A stretch of 5,050 nucleotides of DNA from an uncultured Peptococcaceae bacterium. Lineage in GTDB: Bacteria; Bacillota; Peptococcia; Peptococcales; Peptococcaceae. This document shows, piece after piece, positions 1 through 5,050 of this stretch. Under the pieces are notes generated by a model. The model was not told the origin of the DNA and ran no database searches. It worked only from the letters and a program-made list of their open reading frames with translations. A program made the translations under genes and the position numbers. Location: NCBI GenBank assembly GCA_945949655.1, contig CAMFFG010000117.1:1-5050 (forward strand). Direction: 5' to 3'. Positions within the stretch are counted from its first letter, which is position 1; every line of letters begins with the position of its first letter.

Positions 1-162
1 TCCCTGACAGCCATACGCAGTGCCAGTCAGGCCGGCTTCCAGACCATCGCCATCTATGAGGCCACCAATCCGGCAGAGCAGCAGGCATTACAACAGGAAG
101 CTGACCGGTATATTCATGATTTTCGGGATTTCAGCTCGCTTCATGACGATATTTTTGAATGA
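1..162 (+). CDS. HAD-superfamily hydrolase, C-terminal fragment (cut by left window edge)
   Basis: Reading frame 1 is open from the first base to a TGA at 160-162 and gives 53 residues, starting SLTAIRSASQAGF and ending DDIFE. The start of this stretch fits the end of a HAD-like phosphatase of the beta-phosphoglucomutase or phosphoglycolate phosphatase type. In that family, motif IV (acidic residues followed by S-x-x-A-I-x-A-A-x-x-A-G) is followed by a strand such as TIAIYE and then a stretch like ADRYIHDFRDF, where the family has 'AD..I.DF.EL'. The acidic motif IV residues would lie just off the left edge, and the catalytic Asp of motif I far outside it. The protein is expected to be a cytosolic, Mg-dependent phosphatase or phosphomutase, but the substrate cannot be told from this tail. 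The gene converges on the amidohydrolase and shares the terminator hairpin that follows. The family call is fairly secure. The exact function is unknown. Confidence 0.72.
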   Translation, partial: SLTAIRSASQAGFQTIAIYEATNPAEQQALQQEADRYIHDFRDFSSLHDDIFE

Positions 163-219
163 AAGAACGGGGCTATACCGTGCAAACCTTCCTGCACAGA
201 TATAACCCCGTTTTTATTT
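163..219. terminator. Bidirectional intrinsic terminator between converging genes
   Basis: The arms AACGGGGCTATA (166-177) and TATAACCCCGTT (201-212) pair over 12 bp with one imperfection, 173 against 205. An inner stem GTGCA (180-184) with TGCAC (193-197) caps it. On the + strand the hairpin runs into a T-rich tail (211-219), which suits termination of the HAD gene. On the - strand it follows the amidohydrolase stop by about 34 nt and has a weaker T-rich tail. The imperfection is a C-A mismatch in + RNA but a G-U wobble in - RNA, so both directions are plausible. Confidence 0.82.
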
Positions 220-246
220 ACACAAATCGTGCTGTCTCGTACGCTC

Positions 247-1923
247 TTACAGCGTAGTTTCAAATTCACCTGGCTCTGTAATGCAATCCACACATTCCAC
301 ATCATCAGCCTGATAAATGATTTTGCCTTCCTTAATGGTCGCTAAAACCTGAATATCCCGAATTTCTTCTTTGGGCGTTGTCAGCGGATTCCGCGATAAA
401 ATAACCATATCTCCATATTTTCCTGGTTCTAATGAGCCTTTCACATCTTCATCAAAGCACTGGTATGCTGCATGGATGGTGACTGCTTTCAGTGCATCCA
501 TAATATCAATGGCGTATTCCTGGCCTAGTGGTTTTCCGCTTCTGGTACGCCGGTTCACGGCCGTGTCCAGCATCAGCATCACATTTGGCGGTCCGATTGG
601 ACAGTCCTGATGTATGGTAAAACACATGCCCCGTTTCAATGCCGAAGCCAGAGGACTGATCCGGCTGGCCCGATCCGGCCCGAATACCACATCACGATAC
701 CAGTCGCCCCAGTAATACACATGATCGTGGAAAAAGCTCGGCATGATTCCCAGCTTCTGCATCCGATCCAACTGATCTTCCCGAATTGTCTGGCAGTGAA
801 TTAATACAGGCCGCAGATCTTCCGTGATGCCAGTTTCTTTTAAGGCCTGTTCATATACGTCCAGACACTGATCGATCGCTGCATCCCCGTTGCACTGCAT
901 CTGCAGCTGCCAGCGATTCAGCATGCACTCTTTAAACAGCTTCAGAATATCGTTGTTATCCGAAAAATTGTGATGACCACAATAACCGGGTTTTTCTTCC
1001 GGCGGCACCTTATAATACGGTTCTGTCATCCATGCAGTGCGAATCTGCGGTGAACCATCCAGAATCACTTTGGCACCGGCTACTTTATAATGGGTGCGGT
1101 ACTGGGCCTCTGGCGTCGCGATTCCCTGCAGGACCTGTTTGTTTTCACTGGCCACCCGCACATACGTGATCACATCCACTGAAATCAGTCCTGCCCCGGT
1201 ACAGAGCTGTACCAGAGGCCGCATATCTGCTTCAAAGCTGCCCTCCATTACAGTGGTGTAGCCTTTGCTGATATACATCTGTTCCGCCCGGCAAATAGCC
1301 TCTATCATCGTCTCTGCGCTGGGCATAGGCATATGATTCAGAATCATATCACGAATTGCAATATCACCAAACTGTCCTGTCAGTTCTCCATCGGCATTGT
1401 GATAAACAATTCCACCTTCTGGACATGGTGTGTCTTTGGTCAACCCTAAATCTTCAATCACTTTACTGTTGACCACTCCCATCCAGCCACTGGTATTGAT
1501 CATGACAATGGGAATTTCTGTTGAAATCTGATCCAGATCCTCCTTAGTCGGATGCAGCTTGCCCTCAAACAACGCATGGTCATATCCCATCCCGATAAAC
1601 CATTCGCCTTCTTTGACCGGGTGCTCCGCCAGATATACTCTGGCCTGCTCCACCAGATCTTTCACGCTATCTGTTTTGCCCACTGGAGATGGGTCAAATC
1701 GCGGAAAAATATAACTGGAAGAAAAATGACTGTGACTGTCAATAAAGCCAGGCAATACCGTGGCCCCGTCCAGATCCATCAGGCTGGCATTTTCCTTCTG
1801 TTCCATCAGCTCGGCAGTGCTGCCTACTGCAACGATCCTGCCATCTTCCAGCAATACAGCCTCTGCCTTGGGCTGCGCATCATTCATGGTAATGATATTA
1901 CCATTATAATATAATTGTTTCAT
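247..1923 (-). CDS. YtcJ-like metal-dependent amidohydrolase (amidohydrolase family 3)
   Basis: This is a 558-aa cytosolic hydrolase of the amidohydrolase superfamily, YtcJ/amidohydro_3 group, a usual length for that group. Family members hydrolyse amide, formamide or related bonds, and older annotations call some of them AepA-like. Visible landmarks are an N-terminal beta-sandwich part (about residues 1-55), the metal motif H64-S-H66 in GFIDSHSHF, a barrel lysine K285 in AKVILDGS (candidate carboxylated bridging Lys), H376 in VLIHCQ, and D440 in FTIHQD. The returning sandwich strand GSLEPGKYGDMVILS lies at about 496-510. The motif normally read as H-x-x-G-D is instead Q343-C-N-G-D, so a usual metal ligand is replaced by Gln. 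An acidic, two-Cys tail of about 18 residues follows the last sandwich strand. The start at 1923 is chosen because AGAGGGG lies 8 nt upstream and the residues begin MKQLYYNGNIITM, as in relatives. An in-frame GTG at 1977 would add 18 unlikely residues. The gene lies downstream of and parallel to the MFS transporter, suggesting that it acts on the imported compound. The substrate is unknown. Confidence 0.93.
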   Translation of the reverse strand: MKQLYYNGNIITMNDAQPKAEAVLLEDGRIVAVGSTAELMEQKENASLMDLDGATVLPGFIDSHSHFSSSYIFPRFDPSPVGKTDSVKDLVEQARVYLAEHPVKEGEWFIGMGYDHALFEGKLHPTKEDLDQISTEIPIVMINTSGWMGVVNSKVIEDLGLTKDTPCPEGGIVYHNADGELTGQFGDIAIRDMILNHMPMPSAETMIEAICRAEQMYISKGYTTVMEGSFEADMRPLVQLCTGAGLISVDVITYVRVASENKQVLQGIATPEAQYRTHYKVAGAKVILDGSPQIRTAWMTEPYYKVPPEEKPGYCGHHNFSDNNDILKLFKECMLNRWQLQMQCNGDAAIDQCLDVYEQALKETGITEDLRPVLIHCQTIREDQLDRMQKLGIMPSFFHDHVYYWGDWYRDVVFGPDRASRISPLASALKRGMCFTIHQDCPIGPPNVMLMLDTAVNRRTRSGKPLGQEYAIDIMDALKAVTIHAAYQCFDEDVKGSLEPGKYGDMVILSRNPLTTPKEEIRDIQVLATIKEGKIIYQADDVECVDCITEPGEFETTL

Positions 1924-1931
1924 AGAGTTCG

Positions 1932-1938
1932 CCCCTCT
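1932..1938 (-). promoter_or_regulatory. Ribosome-binding site deciding the amidohydrolase start
   Basis: On the minus strand AGAGGGG sits 8 nt before the ATG at 1921-1923. The alternative GTG at 1975-1977 lies only a few bases after the predicted transcription start, so it is disfavoured. Confidence 0.8.
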
Positions 1939-1990
1939 GTATGATAATGGTTCACAAAATTCCCTTACGTTTATCACACTCTAGTTTAGT

Positions 1991-1999
1991 ATTATAGCA
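1991..1999 (-). promoter_or_regulatory. Extended -10 promoter for the amidohydrolase gene
   Basis: The minus strand reads TGCTATAAT: a perfect TATAAT (1991-1996) preceded by the TGn extension. The -35 position at 17 bp spacing (2014-2019, CTGCGT) is poor, which is common for extended -10 promoters. Transcription would begin near 1984, giving a leader of about 60 nt with the ribosome-binding site near its end. This would let the amidohydrolase be expressed independently of the transporter upstream of it. Confidence 0.6.
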
Positions 2000-2073
2000 T
2001 ACAAACACACAAAACGCAGCAGATTTTTATGTTCTTTTCTCAAGATATGCGCTTGTATCCAATAACAGAAACA

Positions 2074-2116
2074 CAGGGCTGCTGCATCGCGAAAGCATTC
2101 CCGCACAGCAACCCTG
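2074..2116 (-). terminator. Hairpin between the transporter and amidohydrolase genes, probable terminator or attenuator
   Basis: The + strand arms CAGGGCTGCTG (2074-2084) and CAGCAACCCTG (2106-2116) pair over 11 bp. In minus-strand RNA the one imperfection (2079 against 2111) is a G-U wobble, so the stem is unbroken. It lies about 45 nt after the transporter stop. The minus-strand tail is only moderately T-rich (TGTTTCTGTT). The + strand tail after 2116 is a better T-tract, but no + strand gene precedes it. It is read as the transporter's terminator, perhaps leaky, since the amidohydrolase follows in the same direction. Confidence 0.6.
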
Positions 2117-2161
2117 CCTTTTTATTTTGCTTTTCCTGTTTGTTTTGTCGGTCAATCGGAA

Positions 2162-3496
2162 TTATTCGGGGCAAACACCAGAATTTCTTTCTTCTTCTCG
2201 TGCTCTATTATAATATTTGATGTAGATTGTACCAGCAAAGAACAACAATACGGCAGCAATCACAAAGAAAATCTGTGCATTGGCCAAAGCAGCCTGGACA
2301 CCCATCATATCTACCATCACACCGCCCAGAGTAGGACCAACAGCCCCTAACAGCTGAATGAACAGTACGTAAATTCCGTAGGAAACCGATTTATACCAAA
2401 CTGGAACCAGTTCATGGGCTGCAGTGTGGAAGGAAGTATTCCCCAAATTGTATAAACCACCAGCCAGTAAAATCAGTGGAACACTTACCATTTTGTAACC
2501 TAAAAAGAAGGTAACTGCAGTGGCTGCAATACATAGCATTGGCATGTACATACGAGCCCGACGGTCTTTTTTGTACCATTTGTCCAGAATCGCGCCGCCT
2601 AAAGGATAAGCAATCAGCCCAATCGGGGTACCCAGCGCAGCTAGGCCGGCAGCAACTGTCAGACTAACACCCAACATGTCGCAAAGATAGATAGAGAGGA
2701 ACGTACTGCCGATATTCAATGTCATAATAGCCAGCCCAGCACCTAAGCACATCAGCAGCAGTGCTTTGTTGCTCAGCAGGAATTTGGCAGTATCCATTGC
2801 ATTCAATTTTTTCTGCTGTACTTCGCCGGACTTTCCTTCCGCCTTTGCAACTTCAGCCTGCTGTTCTGCCATCAGTTTTTTATTATCCGGCAACAGTAAG
2901 GTCAGCAAAGAAATTACCATGCTGACACCCCCAACGATATAGAAGGTCATTCTCCAACCCACTGCATCGGCAATGGCAGCAAACAAAATCATCCCTAACG
3001 CACCGCCCACTGTCATGGCAGTGTTATACAGCCCTAAGGTTTTCCCCCAGGAAGATTTTTTGTACCAGCTGGTCAGCATATCGGTGGACAGGGCCGCATA
3101 AGCAGAGTTACCAGCACCAACACCCAGACGCAATAGCGCCAGAGAAACAGCGCCCTGTGCAAAACCACACAGAATGGTCACACCAGACCACAGAATGGTA
3201 CATAAGCTGATTGCCTTTTTCTGCCCGTTCTGTGCACCATAGAAAGAAATTGGCATTACAAAAACAGCCATCCCTAAAAATACAGCACTGCTCAAAAGCC
3301 CGATCTGGGTAGCACTGATTCCCAAATCGTCACGCATCATTGGTAAAATTGCGTTTACGCCATAGCGAATTGCCAGGTCAAAGGTGAAACATAAATAAAG
3401 AATTGCGACAAAGAATAACCGTTTGCCTTTTGGCAGTTTGACCATCGGTTCATCTTTTTCCAGCTCAGCACATTGTTCAGCAGTTACGGAAGCCAT
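2162..3496 (-). CDS. Major facilitator superfamily transporter, 12 transmembrane helices
   Basis: This is a 444-aa inner-membrane secondary transporter of the major facilitator superfamily, of usual length. About 27 hydrophilic N-terminal residues precede two bundles of six hydrophobic segments. The first lie near 28-50, 64-84, 96-114, 117-137, 155-177 and 182-203. A charged cytoplasmic loop follows at about 204-243 (rich in K, E and Q). The second six lie near 244-266, 277-300, 318-335, 338-358, 369-394 and 404-427, before a short charged tail. The stretch LRLGVGAGNSAYAAL in helix 4, followed by TSWYKKSSWGKTLGLYN, resembles the anion:cation symporter and related branches that move organic anions with protons. 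Closer assignment is not possible by eye. The start at 3496 is chosen because AAAGGTG ends 8 nt upstream. A GTG three codons earlier would sit on that site. It is divergent from the LysR-type gene and upstream of the amidohydrolase, so it probably imports the substrate, or a relative of it, used by that enzyme. Confidence 0.93.
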   Translation of the reverse strand: MASVTAEQCAELEKDEPMVKLPKGKRLFFVAILYLCFTFDLAIRYGVNAILPMMRDDLGISATQIGLLSSAVFLGMAVFVMPISFYGAQNGQKKAISLCTILWSGVTILCGFAQGAVSLALLRLGVGAGNSAYAALSTDMLTSWYKKSSWGKTLGLYNTAMTVGGALGMILFAAIADAVGWRMTFYIVGGVSMVISLLTLLLPDNKKLMAEQQAEVAKAEGKSGEVQQKKLNAMDTAKFLLSNKALLLMCLGAGLAIMTLNIGSTFLSIYLCDMLGVSLTVAAGLAALGTPIGLIAYPLGGAILDKWYKKDRRARMYMPMLCIAATAVTFFLGYKMVSVPLILLAGGLYNLGNTSFHTAAHELVPVWYKSVSYGIYVLFIQLLGAVGPTLGGVMVDMMGVQAALANAQIFFVIAAVLLFFAGTIYIKYYNRAREEERNSGVCPE

Positions 3497-3504
3497 AAAA
3501 AACA

Positions 3505-3511
3505 CACCTTT
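3505..3511 (-). promoter_or_regulatory. Ribosome-binding site deciding the transporter start
   Basis: The minus strand has AAAGGTG, then 8 nt, then the ATG at 3494-3496. The in-frame GTG at 3503-3505 overlaps this site and so cannot use it. Confidence 0.7.
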
Positions 3512-3533
3512 CTGTAATTCTAATTTTTCAGCT

Positions 3534-3562
3534 TTTATAAGACGACAAACCTTTCCTGATGA
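3534..3562 (-). promoter_or_regulatory. Candidate weak promoter for the transporter gene
   Basis: The minus strand reads TCATCA (3557-3562), a 17-bp spacer, then TATAAA (3534-3539). The -35 matches TTGACA at only 3 of 6 positions while the -10 matches at 5 of 6. Such a poor -35 would fit a promoter needing an activator. Transcription would begin near 3527, leaving a leader of about 31 nt. Confidence 0.4.
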
Positions 3563-3597
3563 TGAATTCCCCCTTTTGACCGAATCTGATAAAAATG

Positions 3598-3612
3598 ATA
3601 CATACTAGGTAC
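3598..3612. promoter_or_regulatory. Candidate LysR-type operator, ATAC-N7-GTAC
   Basis: ATAC (3598-3601) and GTAC (3609-3612) are separated by 7 bases, close to the classical LysR-family box ATAC-N7-GTAT, and contain the T-N11-A core (T3599, A3611). Around the centre at 3605, five of six symmetric positions pair. It lies about 78 bp upstream of the predicted transporter transcription start. This is slightly farther out than the usual recognition site near -65, but on the correct side. T-N11-A motifs are common by chance in AT-rich DNA. Confidence 0.42.
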
Positions 3613-3653
3613 GGTCCAAATAAAAATTTCTTTTTGTTCCTTTCCAAAACCTA

Positions 3654-3682
3654 TTGATTGAATTCTGTTTTTTCATTATAAT
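3654..3682 (+). promoter_or_regulatory. Promoter for the LysR-type regulator gene
   Basis: The + strand has TTGATT (3654-3659), a spacer of exactly 17 bp, and a perfect TATAAT (3677-3682). The match is 4 of 6 at -35 and 6 of 6 at -10. Transcription would begin near 3689, which implies a leader of about 255 nt before the regulator's ATG. The -10 sits in the palindrome ATTATAAT (3675-3682), but the other strand has no matching -35, so the rightward direction is preferred. Confidence 0.58.
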
Positions 3683-3791
3683 CAAGTTATAGATTTTTAT
3701 TTGAAAACAAGAATCTGTTAAGTTGATCTGTATAGTCTGTTTTACAGGGGCACGAAGAAATTTTTATTAGTTTATTTTATCGTATAAATTA

Positions 3792-3819
3792 TATTAGAAA
3801 ACACACTTTTTTTCTAATA
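3792..3819. repeat. Perfect 10-bp inverted repeat with 8-bp spacer
   Basis: TATTAGAAAA (3792-3801) and TTTTCTAATA (3810-3819) are exact reverse complements around an 8-base spacer. The centre falls between bases, so it does not fit a T-N11-A box centred on the same axis. It lies about 125 bp upstream of the regulator's ATG and inside the predicted leader. It could be a DNA operator or a weak AU-rich RNA hairpin. No T-tract follows, so a terminator is unlikely. Confidence 0.6.
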
Positions 3820-3929
3820 CTTTATGCAAAATATAAAAATCATCCAAAAACTATCTATTCACAGCAAGATTTATTATCTCTGTTCTGATGCCGCGCACAA
3901 CAGTTCAGCGCTGGTTTTGTTTTACTTTC

Positions 3930-3937
3930 AAAGGAGG
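3930..3937 (+). promoter_or_regulatory. Strong ribosome-binding site deciding the regulator start
   Basis: AAAGGAGG lies 7 nt before the ATG at 3945-3947 and is close to ideal. It excludes the in-frame ATG at 3888, which has no such site and would place these bases inside the coding region. Confidence 0.9.
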
Positions 3938-3944
3938 ATCGTTT

Positions 3945-4886
3945 ATGGAACTTCTGCAACTGCAATATTTTAAAACCATTGCTGAATGTCAGCATATCAC
4001 CAAAGCCGCTAATAAACTGATGATCTCACAGCCCTCACTCAGCAATACCTTGTCCCGTATTGAAAACGAACTGGGCGTACAATTATTTGACCGTCAGGGA
4101 CGAAATATCGTCTTGAATCGTTATGGGGAGATCGTTCTGGAACATGCCAATAACATCCTGCGCGAACTGGATAACATCCGCACTGAAATCGATGAACTGG
4201 AACAGCGCCAGAACAGAGTTGTCACCATTGCTTCCACAGATTCTATGTATCTGCGGGAATGGCTGCCCACTTTTATTGGACAGAATCCTGATCTGACCAT
4301 ACGCCATTTTGTTTCTACCACCGAGAAGATCGAGGCCGGTCTGCTAGATGGCGTCATTGATTTCGGAATTCTTTCTAATATTCCAGATAATCAGACATTC
4401 CACTATCACACATTGTGGAAAGATCAGTACATCGTTCTGATGCCGCAGGGCAGTGCACCGGCAGCAAAACCGGTTCATGATTTTGCCGAATTGGTTCACG
4501 AGCCTTTTATTGCACTCCCCCAATCCGAAAATATTGCCCGTTCCATTGACATTTTAAGCAAAGCCGCCGATTTTAAGCCCAACATTATCTTTGAGGGTGA
4601 ACGGGAACTGTTGGAACGGATTATGATCCCGATCCGTGCTTCTATTATCATGCTGCAGTCGGCGCTGCAAAGTGAGCAGGACTTTGCCGTCTGCCAGAAA
4701 TATTGTGACATTATCCACTTAAGCAATCCGGAAGCACAGCTGACCATCACTCTGGCTTGGGACCGTAAGCGGACCCTTTCTGCCGCAGCGCAGCGGCTTC
4801 TCGATTTTGTTCGGGCTAATCCTATCCGCGCCTGGCACCTCAAATCGCCAGAAGAAGCCTACCTGCGGGAAGGGCCGAAACAATAA
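3945..4886 (+). CDS. LysR-type transcriptional regulator
   Basis: This is a 313-aa cytosolic DNA-binding regulator of the LysR family, at the family's usual length. The N-terminal winged helix-turn-helix spans about residues 1-60. Its signature runs through HITKAANKLMISQPSLS to LSRIENELGVQLFDR, ending in the conserved LF-R of the wing. A charged linker helix for dimerisation covers about 60-90. The effector domain (about 91-295) has the two-lobed periplasmic-binding-like fold, with lobe I starting VVTIAST and hinge strands near LDGVIDFGIL (134-143) and QYIVLMP (161-167). The start at 3945 follows a near-ideal ribosome-binding site and gives the standard MELLQLQYF opening. It diverges from the transporter gene, the classical LysR arrangement in which the protein controls the divergent gene and often its own. 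The ligand is unknown, but a substrate or product of the transporter-amidohydrolase pair is the natural guess. Confidence 0.95.
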   Translation: MELLQLQYFKTIAECQHITKAANKLMISQPSLSNTLSRIENELGVQLFDRQGRNIVLNRYGEIVLEHANNILRELDNIRTEIDELEQRQNRVVTIASTDSMYLREWLPTFIGQNPDLTIRHFVSTTEKIEAGLLDGVIDFGILSNIPDNQTFHYHTLWKDQYIVLMPQGSAPAAKPVHDFAELVHEPFIALPQSENIARSIDILSKAADFKPNIIFEGERELLERIMIPIRASIIMLQSALQSEQDFAVCQKYCDIIHLSNPEAQLTITLAWDRKRTLSAAAQRLLDFVRANPIRAWHLKSPEEAYLREGPKQ

Positions 4887-4919
4887 CATCAGATTTCAGG
4901 CTTTAACGCTGCAATATAC

Positions 4920-4977
4920 AAAAGACCTTCTATGTAGGCCCGATCTATCGGGCCTACACAGAAGGTCTTTTCTTTTT
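4920..4977. terminator. Long bidirectional terminator after the LysR-type gene
   Basis: Two stacked 12-bp arms (4920-4931 with 4960-4971, and 4933-4944 with 4947-4958) are separated by a single imperfection at 4932 against 4959 and form a stem of about 24 bp with a tiny loop. The + strand continues into a T-rich tail to 4977, and the other strand continues into TTTTGTATATT, so both directions can terminate. The imperfection is A-C in + RNA and G-U in - RNA. It ends the regulator transcript and probably also that of a converging gene entering from the right. Confidence 0.9.
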
Positions 4978-4985
4978 CTGTATGC

Positions 4986-5050
4986 TTATGCCTTGGCACT
5001 GCAGCTGTTCCAAAAGTACTGCAGATAACGGAGCAGAGCGTAGGTTATCG
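4986..5050 (-). CDS. Probable C-terminal end of an unknown converging gene (cut by right window edge)
   Basis: One minus-strand frame is open from the right edge to a TAA at 4986-4988 and gives 20 residues, ITYALLRYLQYFWNSCSAKA. I do not recognise it. It is supported by position: the stop lies about 14 nt before a terminator that works on the minus strand, which suggests a converging gene. Third codon positions are also fairly GC-rich here, as in the genes nearby. A second minus frame is also open but would run through the terminator stem. Twenty codons are too few to be sure. Confidence 0.35.
   Translation of the reverse strand, partial: ITYALLRYLQYFWNSCSAKA

Larger units (their letters stand above)
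3497..3944. other. AT-rich divergent control region between transporter and LysR-type gene
   Basis: These 448 bp separate two diverging start codons and are much richer in A and T than the flanking genes. No supported gene lies inside. A 49-codon frame from the ATG at 3824 runs into the regulator gene and has no ribosome-binding site. The region holds a promoter candidate for each side, a T-N11-A operator candidate at 3598-3612 and a perfect inverted repeat at 3792-3819. The rest shows A/T runs and nothing else I can name. Confidence 0.75.

Noticed and set aside
371..1914. Rightward open frames inside the amidohydrolase gene, and similar antisense frames inside the regulator gene
   Set aside because: They lie wholly opposite well-recognised proteins, have no family resemblance, and are expected by-products of the real codon pattern.
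1924..1977. N-terminal extension of the amidohydrolase to a GTG at 1977
   Set aside because: No ribosome-binding site before it, and it begins only a few bases after the predicted transcription start. The ATG at 1923 has AGAGGGG at 8 nt and a family-like N-terminus.
3675..3680. Minus-strand TATAAT as the transporter promoter
   Set aside because: No acceptable -35 at 16-18 bp and a leader of about 170 nt would result. The same palindromic bases make a better + strand promoter with TTGATT at exactly 17 bp.
3682..3735. Repeated AAGTT and ATAGATT/AATCTGT elements near the regulator promoter
   Set aside because: Matches are short and imperfect in very AT-rich sequence, with spacing that fits no known operator type.
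3888..3944. N-terminal extension of the LysR-type protein to an ATG at 3888
   Set aside because: It would translate through the near-ideal ribosome-binding site at 3930-3937, and LysR proteins start right before the helix-turn-helix as at 3945.
3824..3973. 49-codon frame in the regulator leader
   Set aside because: No ribosome-binding site, low-complexity residues, and it overlaps the start of the regulator gene out of frame.
4950..5050. Alternative minus-strand open frame ending at a TAG inside the terminator (residues ending KKKRPSV)
   Set aside because: It would run through the terminator stem, and the frame ending at 4986 sits where a gene end before a terminator is expected.
1..5050. 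CRISPR array, tRNA, rRNA, insertion sequence or phage attachment site
   Set aside because: No regularly spaced repeats, no cloverleaf or rRNA-like sequence, no transposase or integrase, and no terminal repeats were seen.

Overview
The window looks like a chromosomal stretch from a bacterium of the phylum Bacillota (Firmicutes), probably an anaerobe. This rests on strong purine-rich Shine-Dalgarno sites, protein-sequence style, moderate-GC genes separated by very AT-rich spacers, and simple hairpin-plus-T-tract terminators. Genus and species cannot be read from the sequence alone.

Layout, left to right. (1) 1-162, +: the last 53 residues of a HAD-superfamily hydrolase whose body lies off the left edge. 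(2) 163-219: a terminator hairpin shared with the converging next gene. (3) 247-1923, -: a complete YtcJ-type metal-dependent amidohydrolase (558 aa), with its own ribosome-binding site and an extended -10 promoter at about 1991-1999. (4) 2074-2116: a hairpin in the gap between the amidohydrolase and the transporter, read as the transporter's terminator. (5) 2162-3496, -: a complete 12-helix MFS transporter (444 aa). (6) 3497-3944: a 448-bp AT-rich divergent control region holding candidate promoters for both sides, a LysR-type operator candidate and a perfect 10-bp inverted repeat. (7) 3945-4886, +: a complete LysR-type regulator (313 aa). (8) 4920-4977: a very long bidirectional terminator. 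(9) 4986-5050, -: probably the last 20 residues of a converging gene that enters from the right edge.

The three complete genes make a plausible small catabolic unit. The LysR-type protein would sense a metabolite and control the divergent transporter, the transporter would import an organic substrate (probably an anion), and the amidohydrolase would hydrolyse an amide, formamide or similar bond in it. The substrate is not identifiable from sequence. The transporter and amidohydrolase point the same way, but a hairpin and a separate promoter lie between them, so they look like adjacent transcription units rather than one tight operon.

No clearly new system is visible. The most notable points are a His-to-Gln change at a usual metal-ligand position of the amidohydrolase, the organisation of the divergent control region (including an implied leader of about 255 nt on the regulator mRNA), and three hairpins whose single imperfections all become G-U wobbles only in minus-strand RNA. 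No RNA gene, CRISPR array, insertion sequence or attachment site was seen.
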